A DNA stretch of 21,062 bases from a virus. This document shows positions 1 to 6,216 of the stretch, one piece after another (the first letter of the stretch is position 1; each line of letters begins with the position of its first letter). The notes below the pieces were generated by a model, which searched no databases, was not told the DNA's origin, and saw nothing but the letters and a program-made list of their open reading frames with translations. Location: positions 1 to 21,062 of IMG/VR virus record IMGVR_UViG_3300034105_000354; one strand, given 5' to 3'. The translations under genes were made by a program, and so were the position numbers.

Positions 1-200
1 TTAACACCTTTATCAACAAACTGACCATAATCATCCATTGAAAAACCAACAATAGTAAAACCGTTTTCAGTTACAATTTCACCTTTAATACTATTATATA
101 ATGATTTAGTATTATTATGTTTTGATTTACTTAAATTACTTCTTGATTGTTGAATAACATAATCACGAAATCTTTTTATAACTGCTTCCGTTTCTAACAT
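1..200 (-). CDS. HK97 gp10-like neck/tail-completion protein, 3' end cut off
   Basis: The gene begins MLETEAVIKRF at 200 and runs off the left edge after 66 codons with no stop. The final visible residues contain the motif DDYGQFVDKGV. The pattern D/E-Y-x-x-F-V-D/E-x-G is characteristic of HK97 gp10-like proteins, which sit at the head-tail interface of siphoviruses. Its ATG overlaps the stop of the upstream gene (ATGTTAG, 7 nt), so the two are probably translationally coupled. Family assignment rests on this motif and on position in a tail gene cluster; the C-terminal half cannot be seen. Confidence 0.7.
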   Translation of the reverse strand, partial: MLETEAVIKRFRDYVIQQSRSNLSKSKHNNTKSLYNSIKGEIVTENGFTIVGFSMDDYGQFVDKGV

Positions 201-649
201 TTGCTCATTTGATTTTGTATTACCATATCAAAAGTAACAGTTACACCTGCTAATTTATTTTCAAATCTTTCTGTAAAAAATTCACAAGATGGTGTGCCTA
301 TTAATTCATAATCATCACCAAAACTACCCATTCTTAAAACTTCCAAGAATCTATTAACTACCATTAACTGCGTATTTAAAACATCCTGCTCATTGTCATT
401 ACCTAAAAATATATCAGTTGTTAATGATTTACTTTCATCAACTATATCCATACATAATATAGATACATTGTAACTCCAAGTCGAACCTAAATACGTTGCT
501 GAATTTATTATAATATGACTCAAAGGAAAGATTGTAAGCTTGTTTAAATCAACTCTAAATATATCTCCTATAGTAACTGTATTTACAAATAAATCTTCCT
601 TTAATTGGTTCTTAATTGCTTGTGTTATTTCGTAATAATGTGATGTCAT
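194..649 (-). CDS. Putative tail completion/terminator-like protein (151 aa)
   Basis: A 151-residue acidic protein without signal peptide or membrane segment. Its size and its position directly between the tail assembly chaperone and a gp10-like gene suggest a tail terminator or completion protein. The N-terminal helix (residues 5-20) followed by alternating beta segments and a C-terminal strand (GVTVTFDMVIQN, about 135-146) would fit that fold. The start ATG overlaps the TGA that ends the -1 frame of the upstream chaperone gene (ATGA at 646-649), which points to coupled translation with the frameshifted product. The function is inferred from position; no catalytic motif is visible. Confidence 0.55.
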   Translation of the reverse strand: MTSHYYEITQAIKNQLKEDLFVNTVTIGDIFRVDLNKLTIFPLSHIIINSATYLGSTWSYNVSILCMDIVDESKSLTTDIFLGNDNEQDVLNTQLMVVNRFLEVLRMGSFGDDYELIGTPSCEFFTERFENKLAGVTVTFDMVIQNQMSKC

Positions 650-927
650 CTATTCTGTCTTTTAATTAAATCAGCTTCTATTTTATTCTTTTCTTTTTCG
701 AATGTTAGATATGTTAAACATTGGTTAATTGGTAATCTGGTAATTGAATCAAATCTTGTAATGTCTCCTTGAGCAAGAGCATAGATTGAACTATACCATC
801 CCCACTTTTGTCCGAAGTTTGCCGTTGCAGAATATTCTGTACCTCCTTGTCCTTCTCCAAATAAGCTATCGTAGCTTTCAATAATTCGTTGCCTAAACGA
901 TAAAAAAAAACCGTTGCACCTAAACAA
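646..927 (-). CDS. -1 frame segment of the tail assembly chaperone (gpT-like)
   Basis: This open frame overlaps the end of the preceding gene by 214 nt and is in its -1 frame. The only in-frame initiation codon near its beginning is a TTG at 927, so independent translation is unlikely. A slip at the T run joins zero-frame residues 1-164 to 85 residues of this frame, giving a 249-residue protein. The unique part includes NFGQKWGWYSSIYALAQGD and ITRLPINQCLTYLTFEKEK, which I associate with small tail chaperone proteins of Bacteroidota phages. The stop TGA overlaps the ATG of the next gene (ATGA), so this frame, rather than the zero frame, is the one joined to the downstream gene. This mirrors lambda G/GT. 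Confidence 0.65.
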   Translation of the reverse strand: MFRCNGFFLSFRQRIIESYDSLFGEGQGGTEYSATANFGQKWGWYSSIYALAQGDITRFDSITRLPINQCLTYLTFEKEKNKIEADLIKRQNR

Positions 928-1394
928 ACATCTAATGGTGCAAACTTCATTACTTCAGCATAGGTTATAGTGCCATTATAATCTTCAATCTCATAAGTGC
1001 CATTTAAGCCTTTCTTTTTAATTGGTCTATATAATACTGCCATTGCTTTATGTATCTCATCCCAATCGGTTATATACGTGTCTAAATCGGTATACTCACC
1101 AAATGTCATATCTTCTAAATTAGGAATAAAACCAAATTCAGTTCCACCCATTTTAAATGTAGGTATAAAAGAATGATTCTGGTTAAACATATTTCCAATA
1201 GATGTAGTTATATCATTTACATCTTTATATTTAATTGAAGCAACCTCTTTTAAATCTATTCCACAAAATATCTGTACCATCTTTTGATGCAAGAATTCTG
1301 AATCTTCATTGTCTTTTGCTATCTTTAAAAAAGCCTGATATTGTGAAAGTTTTATTTCACTTAATTTAGTTGGTATTGTTATTTCTAATTTCAT
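714..1394 (-). CDS. Tail assembly chaperone, zero-frame product (226 aa)
   Basis: Starts MKLEITIPTKLSEIKL. Residues about 88-106 (FGFIPNLEDMTFGEYTDLD) form a segment I associate with tail assembly chaperones of Bacteroidota siphophages. This is the analogue of lambda gpG: it would bind the tape measure protein during tail assembly. Residues 161-165 (T-V-F-F-Y) are encoded on a run of nine T, where a -1 shift would enter the overlapping frame ending at 646. Without the shift the protein continues as a further 62 residues (YRLGNELLKATIAYLEKD and onward) and stops at 714. The gene follows a strong terminator at 1443-1470 and an AT-rich leader lacking the host-type -7 motif. Chaperone identity is inferred from the overlapping-frame architecture and context. 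Confidence 0.65.
   Translation of the reverse strand: MKLEITIPTKLSEIKLSQYQAFLKIAKDNEDSEFLHQKMVQIFCGIDLKEVASIKYKDVNDITTSIGNMFNQNHSFIPTFKMGGTEFGFIPNLEDMTFGEYTDLDTYITDWDEIHKAMAVLYRPIKKKGLNGTYEIEDYNGTITYAEVMKFAPLDVCLGATVFFYRLGNELLKATIAYLEKDKEVQNILQRQTSDKSGDGIVQSMLLLKETLQDLIQLPDYQLTNV
902..910 (-). promoter_or_regulatory. Putative -1 ribosomal frameshift slippery site (T9)
   Basis: On the minus strand the gene reads ACG GTT TTT TTT TAT. This contains the canonical X-XXY-YYZ heptamer T-TTT-TTT at 909-903. After a -1 slip the next codon is TTA at 903-901 and the reading frame stays open to 646. I did not identify a convincing downstream pseudoknot by eye. A sequencing homopolymer error could also create two overlapping frames, but both frames encode protein-like sequence beyond the run. 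Confidence 0.6.
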
Positions 1395-1442
1395 TTGATT
1401 TGTTTTTTATAATAATAAAATAAAGTGTAAATTGTATTAAAC

Positions 1443-1470
1443 AAAAAAAGACCTACATTTCTGTAAGTCT
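1443..1470 (-). terminator. Intrinsic terminator, GAAA loop
   Basis: On the minus strand AGACTTACA-GAAA-TGTAGGTCT forms a 9-bp stem (one U-G pair) closed by a GAAA tetraloop. It is followed by seven U. It lies just after the 53-residue gene and before the tail chaperone leader, so it ends the small transcription unit that starts near 2.09 kb. Confidence 0.8.
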
Positions 1471-1496
1471 AATTTCCCTAACAATCAATTAACCTA

Positions 1497-1658
1497 TTAA
1501 CTAATCTCTTTTATATCTATTGCAAAGAAGTTCTGTTTAAACATATCTTTGAATATTGTAATAACCATTTGTTCGTTTGCTGCTATTATTTTAGCATACT
1601 CATAATCTTTCTCATTGTCAGCATATCTGTACCAACCTTTAACTTCGTATTGTTTCAT
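1497..1658 (-). CDS. Hypothetical small protein (53 aa)
   Basis: Starts MKQYEVKGWYRYADNE and ends DIKEIS. It is mixed alpha/beta in appearance, with no Cys, signal peptide or membrane helix. It begins 5 nt after the stop of the 73-residue gene and is the last gene before the terminator at 1443-1470. I do not recognise its function; the tight spacing, good start context and placement in a promoter-terminator unit support it as real. Confidence 0.6.
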   Translation of the reverse strand: MKQYEVKGWYRYADNEKDYEYAKIIAANEQMVITIFKDMFKQNFFAIDIKEIS

Positions 1659-1663
1659 AGTGT

Positions 1664-1885
1664 TTAAATTAATTTTACAATATAAGACACTCCCATTCCA
1701 GCGTGTACATCTATCATTGATTTTTTATTTTTTATTAAGTCTATTCTTAACTCTTTTTGATAATACAATTTACTTTGTGGTCTGATTCTTTTAACACAAT
1801 CTTCAATAAGTAAATCTATATCGCTACACTCTATTGTATAGCGATTATAAGATAAATTTTGTGGTGTGTGTGTTATTGTAATCAT
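1664..1885 (-). CDS. Hypothetical small protein (73 aa)
   Basis: The chosen start (MITITHTPQN) leaves 2 nt after the stop of the upstream 56-residue gene. An in-frame ATG further upstream at 1915 would overlap that gene by 28 nt and is less likely. The sequence has a basic middle (KRIRPQSKLYYQKELR) and a C-terminal strand-like end (GMGVSYIVKLI). No known domain is recognised. It is the middle gene of a three-gene unit between the terminase and tail genes. Confidence 0.6.
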   Translation of the reverse strand: MITITHTPQNLSYNRYTIECSDIDLLIEDCVKRIRPQSKLYYQKELRIDLIKNKKSMIDVHAGMGVSYIVKLI

Positions 1886-1887
1886 AA

Positions 1888-2058
1888 TTATATTGTTGGA
1901 TATGATTCTCTCCAAGCTTGTTTTACTGCAAAGAATTCTTTATTTATTTCTTGTATTCTTTCTCTTGTTGCTTTTACTCTTTTTGAAGAAATTAAAAGTA
2001 AATTTTTAGATTCGTTTTGTAATTCTATTAGTCTGTTTTGAAAATCTTGTGATGTCAT
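1888..2058 (-). CDS. Hypothetical helical protein (56 aa)
   Basis: Starts MTSQDFQNRLIELQNESKN and is rich in K, R, E and Q. It is predicted by eye to be almost wholly helical, and the C-terminal segment ends WRESYPTI. It is the first gene downstream of the promoter at 2093-2122, with a leader of about 25-30 nt. Function unknown; it may be a small regulatory or host-directed protein, but nothing in the sequence decides this. Confidence 0.6.
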   Translation of the reverse strand: MTSQDFQNRLIELQNESKNLLLISSKRVKATRERIQEINKEFFAVKQAWRESYPTI

Positions 2059-2092
2059 CTTGTTTTGTTTTTATGTTATTGTTATCTGAGTA

Positions 2093-2122
2093 CAAATATA
2101 CAACACTTATTAACATTACAAA
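2093..2122 (-). promoter_or_regulatory. Bacteroidota-type promoter
   Basis: On the minus strand TTTG (2122-2119), 18 nt, then TATATTTG (2100-2093) match the Bacteroidota primary-sigma consensus TTTG and TAnnTTTG. The predicted start is near 2088, about 30 nt before the first ATG at 2058. It would drive the three small genes ending at the 1443-1470 terminator. The rest of the gap, 2123-2210, is low-complexity AT-rich DNA in which I see no other feature. Confidence 0.7.
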
Positions 2123-2210
2123 ACTATTTTAAAATTTTAACAAAACTTTAACATTTATAAGATTAAATACATTTTACAAATACAATGCTTTTTGTTATTT
2201 ATATTTTACT

Positions 2211-2360
2211 TTAACTATTCAAATAAGCACTTGCAACTTTATACATCTCTTGCATCTTTTTAATCTCACCTATATTTCTTGGTAAATTAATAACCACTTG
2301 TACATTCTTTACGTGGTGAATATAACATTGTATTGTTGCAATAATTTCTCCGTATGTCAT
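2211..2360 (-). CDS. Hypothetical small protein (49 aa)
   Basis: Starts MTYGEIIATIQCYIHHVKN and ends YKVASAYLNS. It consists of an amphipathic helix, a short strand and a second helix. It starts about 50 nt after the terminase stop, with a GC-rich palindrome in between, so it probably belongs to the end of the terminase transcript. I do not recognise a family. Support is an uninterrupted frame with codon use like its neighbours. Confidence 0.5.
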   Translation of the reverse strand: MTYGEIIATIQCYIHHVKNVQVVINLPRNIGEIKKMQEMYKVASAYLNS

Positions 2361-2383
2361 AGTTTATATATTTGTCAGATAAC

Positions 2384-2396
2384 GGCGATTATCGCC
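2384..2396. repeat. GC-rich 13-bp palindrome after the terminase gene
   Basis: GGCGATTATCGCC is a perfect palindrome around one base. It overlaps a second inverted repeat (GATAA at 2378-2382 with TTATC at 2389-2393), so the RNA could form one hairpin or the other but not both. No U-run follows on the minus strand, so it is not a standard terminator. It could be an RNA-processing or attenuation element, or a protein-binding site. Confidence 0.45.
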
Positions 2397-2409
2397 TTTA
2401 TAAAACATT

Positions 2410-3576
2410 TTAGTAAATAAAATAACTTCCTTTGTTTGGGTTCTCTAAATGTGATGTTGCTGCATATCTCATTGCATCTATTGCGTGATTATAAGCATCT
2501 ATTGGTTTATTCATTTTTACTCCTGTCTTATCTGTTAGCCAAATGTAATTTCTTAATTCATTAATTAGATTCTTACTTCTTGATGTAACATATATCTTGT
2601 TTTGATTGATTAAATTAATACCATATAAGATACTATCTTTTCCTTTTGATACAGGTAATACATTATGTCCATAAGTATTCAATTCAGCTATTGATTTAGG
2701 TTCTGCACTATCAGCATAAACAATATCATTTACTTCATTTGCTTTTAATAGATTTGATATTTCACTATTCAATAATCCTTTTTTATAAATTACCTCATCA
2801 AATATATAAGCATCATTGTATTTATACATTGCAACTAAACTTGTAGGGTCATTTGAATAACCAAAATCCATTCCATAACACAATATTCTTGCATCAGTTG
2901 GCAAATCTATTTCATTCCAATCTGTAATACATACACCTTCTAAAGAACCTGTTTGTCCAAGTCCATATACTTGCCACCAATTTGCCCAATACGTAGATGT
3001 TAATGCTTTTACCTTTGCTGATTCTATTTCTTTTATAATAGTTTCACTTAATGCTTCATTGTCTAAATACGTTAATGTAATAAAGTCTACATTATCTTGT
3101 GTTAATATTTCTTTGTCTACCCAAAATGTAGAAGCAGGATTATAATCTAACCATATATCACCTGATGTTCTAATTGCCATTTGGTAATAGCTTTCAAAGT
3201 CTATATTGTTACATTCGTTTACGTATAATATGTTTCTTCTTGCTCCTCTTAACTTGTCTGGTTGGTCTACAGAAAAGAATTCAATATAACTACCATTAGC
3301 AAATGTGTATTTTAAAGTAGATTTATTAAACTGGTCATCATTATATCTACCTAAAGCCATTATAATCTTTAAGAAGTCTTTTAAAGCACCTCTACGTAAA
3401 TGTGGTATACTTTCAGATACAACACTTATTTCAAGCATTGGTTCTTTTATTGCTTTATCAATTAACAAAGGAAGTATTCCAAATGTTTTACCAGCTGAAG
3501 TACCTCCTCTAATAACTTTAATACGTTGCTTTAAACGTGATAACTTTCTTATTGCAGTAGTTAATACAAACTCCAT
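2410..3576 (-). CDS. terL: Terminase large subunit (388 aa)
   Basis: ATP-driven DNA packaging motor and headful/cos nuclease. The ATPase domain has Walker A GGTSAGKT at residues 24-31. A Walker B-like ILYVNE at 116-121 has Asn before the catalytic Glu121. The RNase H-fold nuclease domain has acidic residues in GMDFGYSNDPTS (Asp237), YADSAEPK (Asp289) and NHAIDAMRYA (Asp367). The length of 388 is compact, similar to PBSX/Terminase_3-type large subunits. It starts 11 nt after the small-subunit gene. TerL works at the portal vertex, but no portal gene follows it here, which is unusual for siphoviruses. Confidence 0.95.
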   Translation of the reverse strand: MEFVLTTAIRKLSRLKQRIKVIRGGTSAGKTFGILPLLIDKAIKEPMLEISVVSESIPHLRRGALKDFLKIIMALGRYNDDQFNKSTLKYTFANGSYIEFFSVDQPDKLRGARRNILYVNECNNIDFESYYQMAIRTSGDIWLDYNPASTFWVDKEILTQDNVDFITLTYLDNEALSETIIKEIESAKVKALTSTYWANWWQVYGLGQTGSLEGVCITDWNEIDLPTDARILCYGMDFGYSNDPTSLVAMYKYNDAYIFDEVIYKKGLLNSEISNLLKANEVNDIVYADSAEPKSIAELNTYGHNVLPVSKGKDSILYGINLINQNKIYVTSRSKNLINELRNYIWLTDKTGVKMNKPIDAYNHAIDAMRYAATSHLENPNKGSYFIY

Positions 3577-3587
3577 ATAATAGTTGC

Positions 3588-3845
3588 TTAAATGTCATCA
3601 AAATTGATGTTAAAGATAGGTTGCTCATTTGTTACTGTAATATCTTTTGTTTCTCTTGGTTTACCTGCATAATAGTTATAGAATAATTGTGTGAATTTAA
3701 AATCACCATTCTCTAATCCTTTTTCTAATGCCATAAATGCTAATGGTTCTAATGCTCCAAGTTTTTCTATTAACTTTACTTCATCTGCTTTTGATTTACG
3801 ACCTGCAGTTGTATGTCCTCCGTTGAATTTTCTTTTATCTTCCAT
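3588..3845 (-). CDS. terS: Terminase small subunit-like protein (85 aa)
   Basis: Starts MEDKRKFNGGHTTAGRKSKA and then has a helical core. The segment FTQLFYNYYAGKPRE (about 51-65) resembles the short small-terminase proteins found next to TerL in Bacteroidota phages. It would recognise the packaging site and recruit TerL. At 85 residues it is shorter than many TerS proteins, but the N-terminal basic Gly/Arg/Lys stretch and the immediate TerL neighbour (11 nt) support the call. Assignment is by resemblance and context. Confidence 0.7.
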   Translation of the reverse strand: MEDKRKFNGGHTTAGRKSKADEVKLIEKLGALEPLAFMALEKGLENGDFKFTQLFYNYYAGKPRETKDITVTNEQPIFNINFDDI

Positions 3846-3867
3846 AATTAAATAAAATTATTATTAA

Positions 3868-3893
3868 ATTAAAAATAAACATTTTTGTTTATT
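3868..3893 (-). terminator. Possible weak AT-rich terminator
   Basis: AATAAACA (3874-3881) and TGTTTATT (3886-3893) form a perfect 8-bp inverted repeat with a 4-nt loop. On the minus strand it is followed by TTTAATTTAAT. It overlaps the stop codon of the Zn-ribbon gene. The stem is almost all A-U, so termination may be partial, allowing readthrough into the terminase genes. Confidence 0.4.
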
Positions 3894-4095
3894 GTTTATC
3901 TTTAAATCCATTTTTCAATCTCATTAAATTATTTGCTCTTTCTTTTATCTGTTTAAATTCAGAATCAGTTTTAACTCTTTCAGACAAACATTTATCACAA
4001 TATAAATTTTGTGTCAAACCCGTAGTTATTATTATACTACATAGATGACATAGTGTTGCACCTATTCCTCCATTAAGTTTATGAATTGGTTTCAT
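3889..4095 (-). CDS. Small zinc-ribbon protein (68 aa)
   Basis: The likely start is MKPIHKLNGGIGATLCHLC at 4095, one base after the upstream stop. An ATG eight codons earlier would overlap the previous gene by 23 nt. Two CxxC knuckles (C-H-L-C and C-D-K-C, 16 residues between first cysteines) make a four-Cys zinc ribbon, followed by a basic helix (RVKTDSEFKQIKERANN). It may bind nucleic acid or another phage protein. It lies immediately upstream of the terminase pair. Its exact role is not known to me. Confidence 0.65.
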   Translation of the reverse strand: MKPIHKLNGGIGATLCHLCSIIITTGLTQNLYCDKCLSERVKTDSEFKQIKERANNLMRLKNGFKDKQ

Positions 4096-4096
4096 C

Positions 4097-4315
4097 TTAT
4101 TTATTTTTAAATGTTTCAAATATTAATCTTCTTGCTTCTGCATCTGATTTAGTTGCTCTTAATTTTTGTAAAAATTCTGACTTACCTATCTGTTCTTGTT
4201 GCCATTTAGCACCTTTTTCAAAACCATTTACATAAGATATTCTATCATTATCTGTCATAGAGTCGTCATTTAGCCAAAAGTTTTCAACAACTTCTTCAAG
4301 TGTTTCTTTTTTCAT
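4097..4315 (-). CDS. Hypothetical protein (72 aa)
   Basis: Acidic N-terminus (MKKETLEEVVENFWLND), then NGFEKGAKWQQEQ, a short motif found in many small phage proteins, then a basic helical C-terminus. No enzymatic motif is seen. Its ATG overlaps the stop of the 30-residue gene (TAATG), so it belongs to a tightly coupled run of small genes at 4.1-4.7 kb. Confidence 0.65.
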   Translation of the reverse strand: MKKETLEEVVENFWLNDDSMTDNDRISYVNGFEKGAKWQQEQIGKSEFLQKLRATKSDAEARRLIFETFKNK

Positions 4316-4407
4316 TATTCTTGTCCTTTTTTAATTAAATAATACCATAGCCAAATAATTTTTGACCTTATATATTCATAAGCTAATAATACTAATATAT
4401 ATTTCAT
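4315..4407 (-). CDS. Tiny membrane-like peptide (30 aa)
   Basis: MKYILVLLAYEYIRSKIIW followed by LWYYLIKKGQE. It is a very hydrophobic and aromatic peptide with a basic tail, compatible with a single membrane-inserted helix. It is linked at both ends: its ATG overlaps the TGA of the upstream Cys-rich gene (ATGA), and its stop overlaps the next ATG (TAATG). These two overlaps are the main evidence for translation. Function unknown. Confidence 0.5.
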   Translation of the reverse strand: MKYILVLLAYEYIRSKIIWLWYYLIKKGQE

Positions 4408-4568
4408 TCTTCATCTGGTTTATATTCCCAGAAGTATTCACATTCTAATCCTTCATTTGGAGGTTTACAAAAGTATGATTGTCTAAACTTACTTGGTTCT
4501 GCTTTATATCTATAACATATAGAAGATAGTTCACAGTTGTTTCCTGAACACATTGTTATATCTGGCAT
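4404..4568 (-). CDS. Cys-rich small protein (54 aa)
   Basis: Starts MPDITMCSGNNCELSSICYR. Cysteines at 7, 12, 18, 34 and 43, with conserved-looking aromatics (SYFC, CEYFWEY), suggest a metal-binding or structural-Cys mini-protein. I have seen similar short Cys-rich proteins in Bacteroidota phages but know of no function. It starts 3 nt after the upstream stop and its own stop overlaps the next start. Confidence 0.6.
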   Translation of the reverse strand: MPDITMCSGNNCELSSICYRYKAEPSKFRQSYFCKPPNEGLECEYFWEYKPDEE

Positions 4569-4571
4569 AGC

Positions 4572-4691
4572 TTATTTATTTAATTGATTAGACCAAAACT
4601 CTTTTAAACTATTTGGTATTGTTTTCCAAGTGTATAATGGTATGTCTTTCTCTTGTCCTTCATTCATCTTATTTATTATTTTCTTTTGCAT
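4572..4691 (-). CDS. Hypothetical small protein (39 aa)
   Basis: MQKKIINKMNEGQEKD and then IPLYTWKTIPNSLKEFW with a short polar tail. It starts 1 nt after the stop of the DnaA-like gene, as part of the same compact operon. No family recognised. A second in-frame ATG eight codons in could also serve as start. Confidence 0.5.
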   Translation of the reverse strand: MQKKIINKMNEGQEKDIPLYTWKTIPNSLKEFWSNQLNK

Positions 4692-4692
4692 C

Positions 4693-5241
4693 TTATTTGT
4701 TTTTATTATGTTCTATTACTTTCATATTCATATCATATATAGCTTCTAAACGTAGTATCATTACATTGTGGTGTTCTGTATCTTTTGTTTGATTTAAAAG
4801 GTTGTTTAAGTTGTTTATGATTTTGTATTCGTATGCTGCTTTTTCAAGTTTGTTGATTCTTAAATTACTTTCTTGTAATTCAATTTCTAATTCAGATACT
4901 CTTAAGTTTTTCTTTTTAAGTTCTAATCTTAATTCTTCATTATCTTCTGTGTTTAAAATGTTTTCTTCATCCATTTGATTTACTATTATGTTTCTTAAAC
5001 TTCTTAAATCTCTATTAAACTTTTCATACATTTCATAATTGTTTAAAGAATGTATTACTGTTGCGTGATTCTTATTTACTGATTCAGCTATCTCTTGTAA
5101 TGTCATTTTAGGTTTAAAATGCTTTACCAAATAAAAGTATAATGCTCTTGCTTCTATTATACTATGCTTTCTACTATTTTTAGAAACATCTATATCAGTT
5201 TCTTTTAATATTATTTCTTTTAATCTTTCTGTTATTTCCAT
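4693..5241 (-). CDS. DnaA domain IV-like DNA-binding protein with coiled coil (182 aa)
   Basis: Residues about 5-75 resemble the C-terminal DNA-binding domain of the replication initiator DnaA. A basic helix (SRKHSIIEARALYFYLVKH) is followed by LQEIAESVNKNHATVIHSL, where NHATVIHS matches the DnaA signature (DHTTVLHA in E. coli). The AAA+ domain is absent. Residues about 97-150 form a charged heptad-like coiled coil (ELRLELKKKNLRVSELEIEL), probably for dimerisation. It may bind phage or host origin DnaA boxes, either to start phage replication or to compete with host DnaA. It is followed within 1 nt by small genes and preceded by an exonuclease gene. Confidence 0.8.
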   Translation of the reverse strand: MEITERLKEIILKETDIDVSKNSRKHSIIEARALYFYLVKHFKPKMTLQEIAESVNKNHATVIHSLNNYEMYEKFNRDLRSLRNIIVNQMDEENILNTEDNEELRLELKKKNLRVSELEIELQESNLRINKLEKAAYEYKIINNLNNLLNQTKDTEHHNVMILRLEAIYDMNMKVIEHNKNK

Positions 5242-5252
5242 TTTGTTTTATT

Positions 5253-6029
5253 TTAAAGTATTCCTCTTAATACATATTGGTTTAAATCTACATCGCTATC
5301 CTCTCCAAAGAAGTATTTATAATTATCTATTCCTTGTTCAAGTTTTCTTTTGCCTTTCTCATAAAATTCATCACTACATTCAAATATTCCAATATCTAAA
5401 CTTCCTTTGTCAATGCATACAAAAACAAACTCATCTACATTAAACATTTCCCTGTAAAGATATGCTTGTAAATCATAAGAGTATTTATCTGCTGAATATC
5501 TAAACTCATTTAAACCAGTAGTTGTTTTTAAATCTACAATCATATTGTCTTTTAATATATCTGCTTTAGCTCTAAATGGTATTCCGTTTATCATTGCTAT
5601 TTCAGGTATCTCAAATTGTGCTTTAGACATATAGTGTACTGCTTCATCGTTTCTTAAAATTGCATCAGCTAATCTTTCAGCAGCTTTAATCTCATTTGTG
5701 GTGTAAACTTCTTTACCTTCTGCTTTTGCTTCTTTGTATGCTTTTCCTGCTTTAGTTGCTACATCTACAATAGTTAATTCATCTATCTTATGTGGCTCTA
5801 AAATCATTGTGTGAAATAGTTTACCATCTCTTAAAGGTTGTGTTTCACTTTGTCCGTACTTTGTTACGTACTTATACGTTTTAGGACTTGATAGCACCAT
5901 TTTAAGGCTTGAACTACTTAATGCCTGTTTACCTAAATAACCATAGTAAAACTCATCGTTATACATATTGTCTATTAGTTCTTGTTTATCCCAAATTTTG
6001 TTATCGAATGTTTTAATTTTTGTTTCCAT
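5253..6029 (-). CDS. Exonuclease VIII/RecE-like PD-(D/E)XK nuclease (258 aa)
   Basis: An N-terminal SSSSLKMVLSSPKTYKY segment and G-K-L-F-H-T-M-I-L-E-P (His73) match the family of RecE/exonuclease VIII-like phage nucleases. The catalytic core is GIPFRAKADIL (Asp157), then IVDLKTT (Asp166-x-Lys168), and DLQAYLYRE (Gln188, Tyr192). It would degrade double-stranded ends to give 3' single strands for the ERF annealing protein at 11.4-12.0 kb. The first 17 nt overlap the end of the 67-residue gene. Full-length RecE is far larger; this is the usual size of the stand-alone phage nuclease domain. Confidence 0.85.
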   Translation of the reverse strand: METKIKTFDNKIWDKQELIDNMYNDEFYYGYLGKQALSSSSLKMVLSSPKTYKYVTKYGQSETQPLRDGKLFHTMILEPHKIDELTIVDVATKAGKAYKEAKAEGKEVYTTNEIKAAERLADAILRNDEAVHYMSKAQFEIPEIAMINGIPFRAKADILKDNMIVDLKTTTGLNEFRYSADKYSYDLQAYLYREMFNVDEFVFVCIDKGSLDIGIFECSDEFYEKGKRKLEQGIDNYKYFFGEDSDVDLNQYVLRGIL

Positions 6030-6216
6030 TGTTTATTATTAGTTTTAGTATGTAATCGTATGTTGCTAATTCTCTTTCTGTGCTTTCAATCATTATCTTT
6101 AAATGGTCATCAGATGTTAAACTTTGTCCTGACATTAGTTCCCCAATGTATTGGAATAATTCTCTATCTAATACTTGTACTTTAGATTGTATTGTAAAGT
6201 ATGCAGCTTCATTCAT
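6013..6216 (-). CDS. Hypothetical helical protein (67 aa)
   Basis: Starts MNEAAYFTIQSKVQVLDREL and is helical and acidic throughout. It overlaps the upstream gene by 4 nt (ATGA) and the downstream nuclease by 17 nt. No motif identified. It could be an accessory of the nuclease, but this is based only on adjacency. Confidence 0.6.
   Translation of the reverse strand: MNEAAYFTIQSKVQVLDRELFQYIGELMSGQSLTSDDHLKIMIESTERELATYDYILKLIINNGNKN

Noticed and set aside
2367-2374. TATATTTG on the plus strand, a possible rightward promoter
   Set aside because: No TTTG or TTG lies at a suitable distance upstream, and it points into the antisense strand of terL with no gene or unusual composition behind it.
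3305-3580. Plus-strand open frame of 91 codons opposite terL
   Set aside because: It is the mirror of a firmly assigned gene. AT-rich genes of this type regularly leave open frames rich in Leu, Phe and Ile on the other strand; the same applies to the other plus-strand frames (for example 9668-9856, 13290-13550, 17802-18005).
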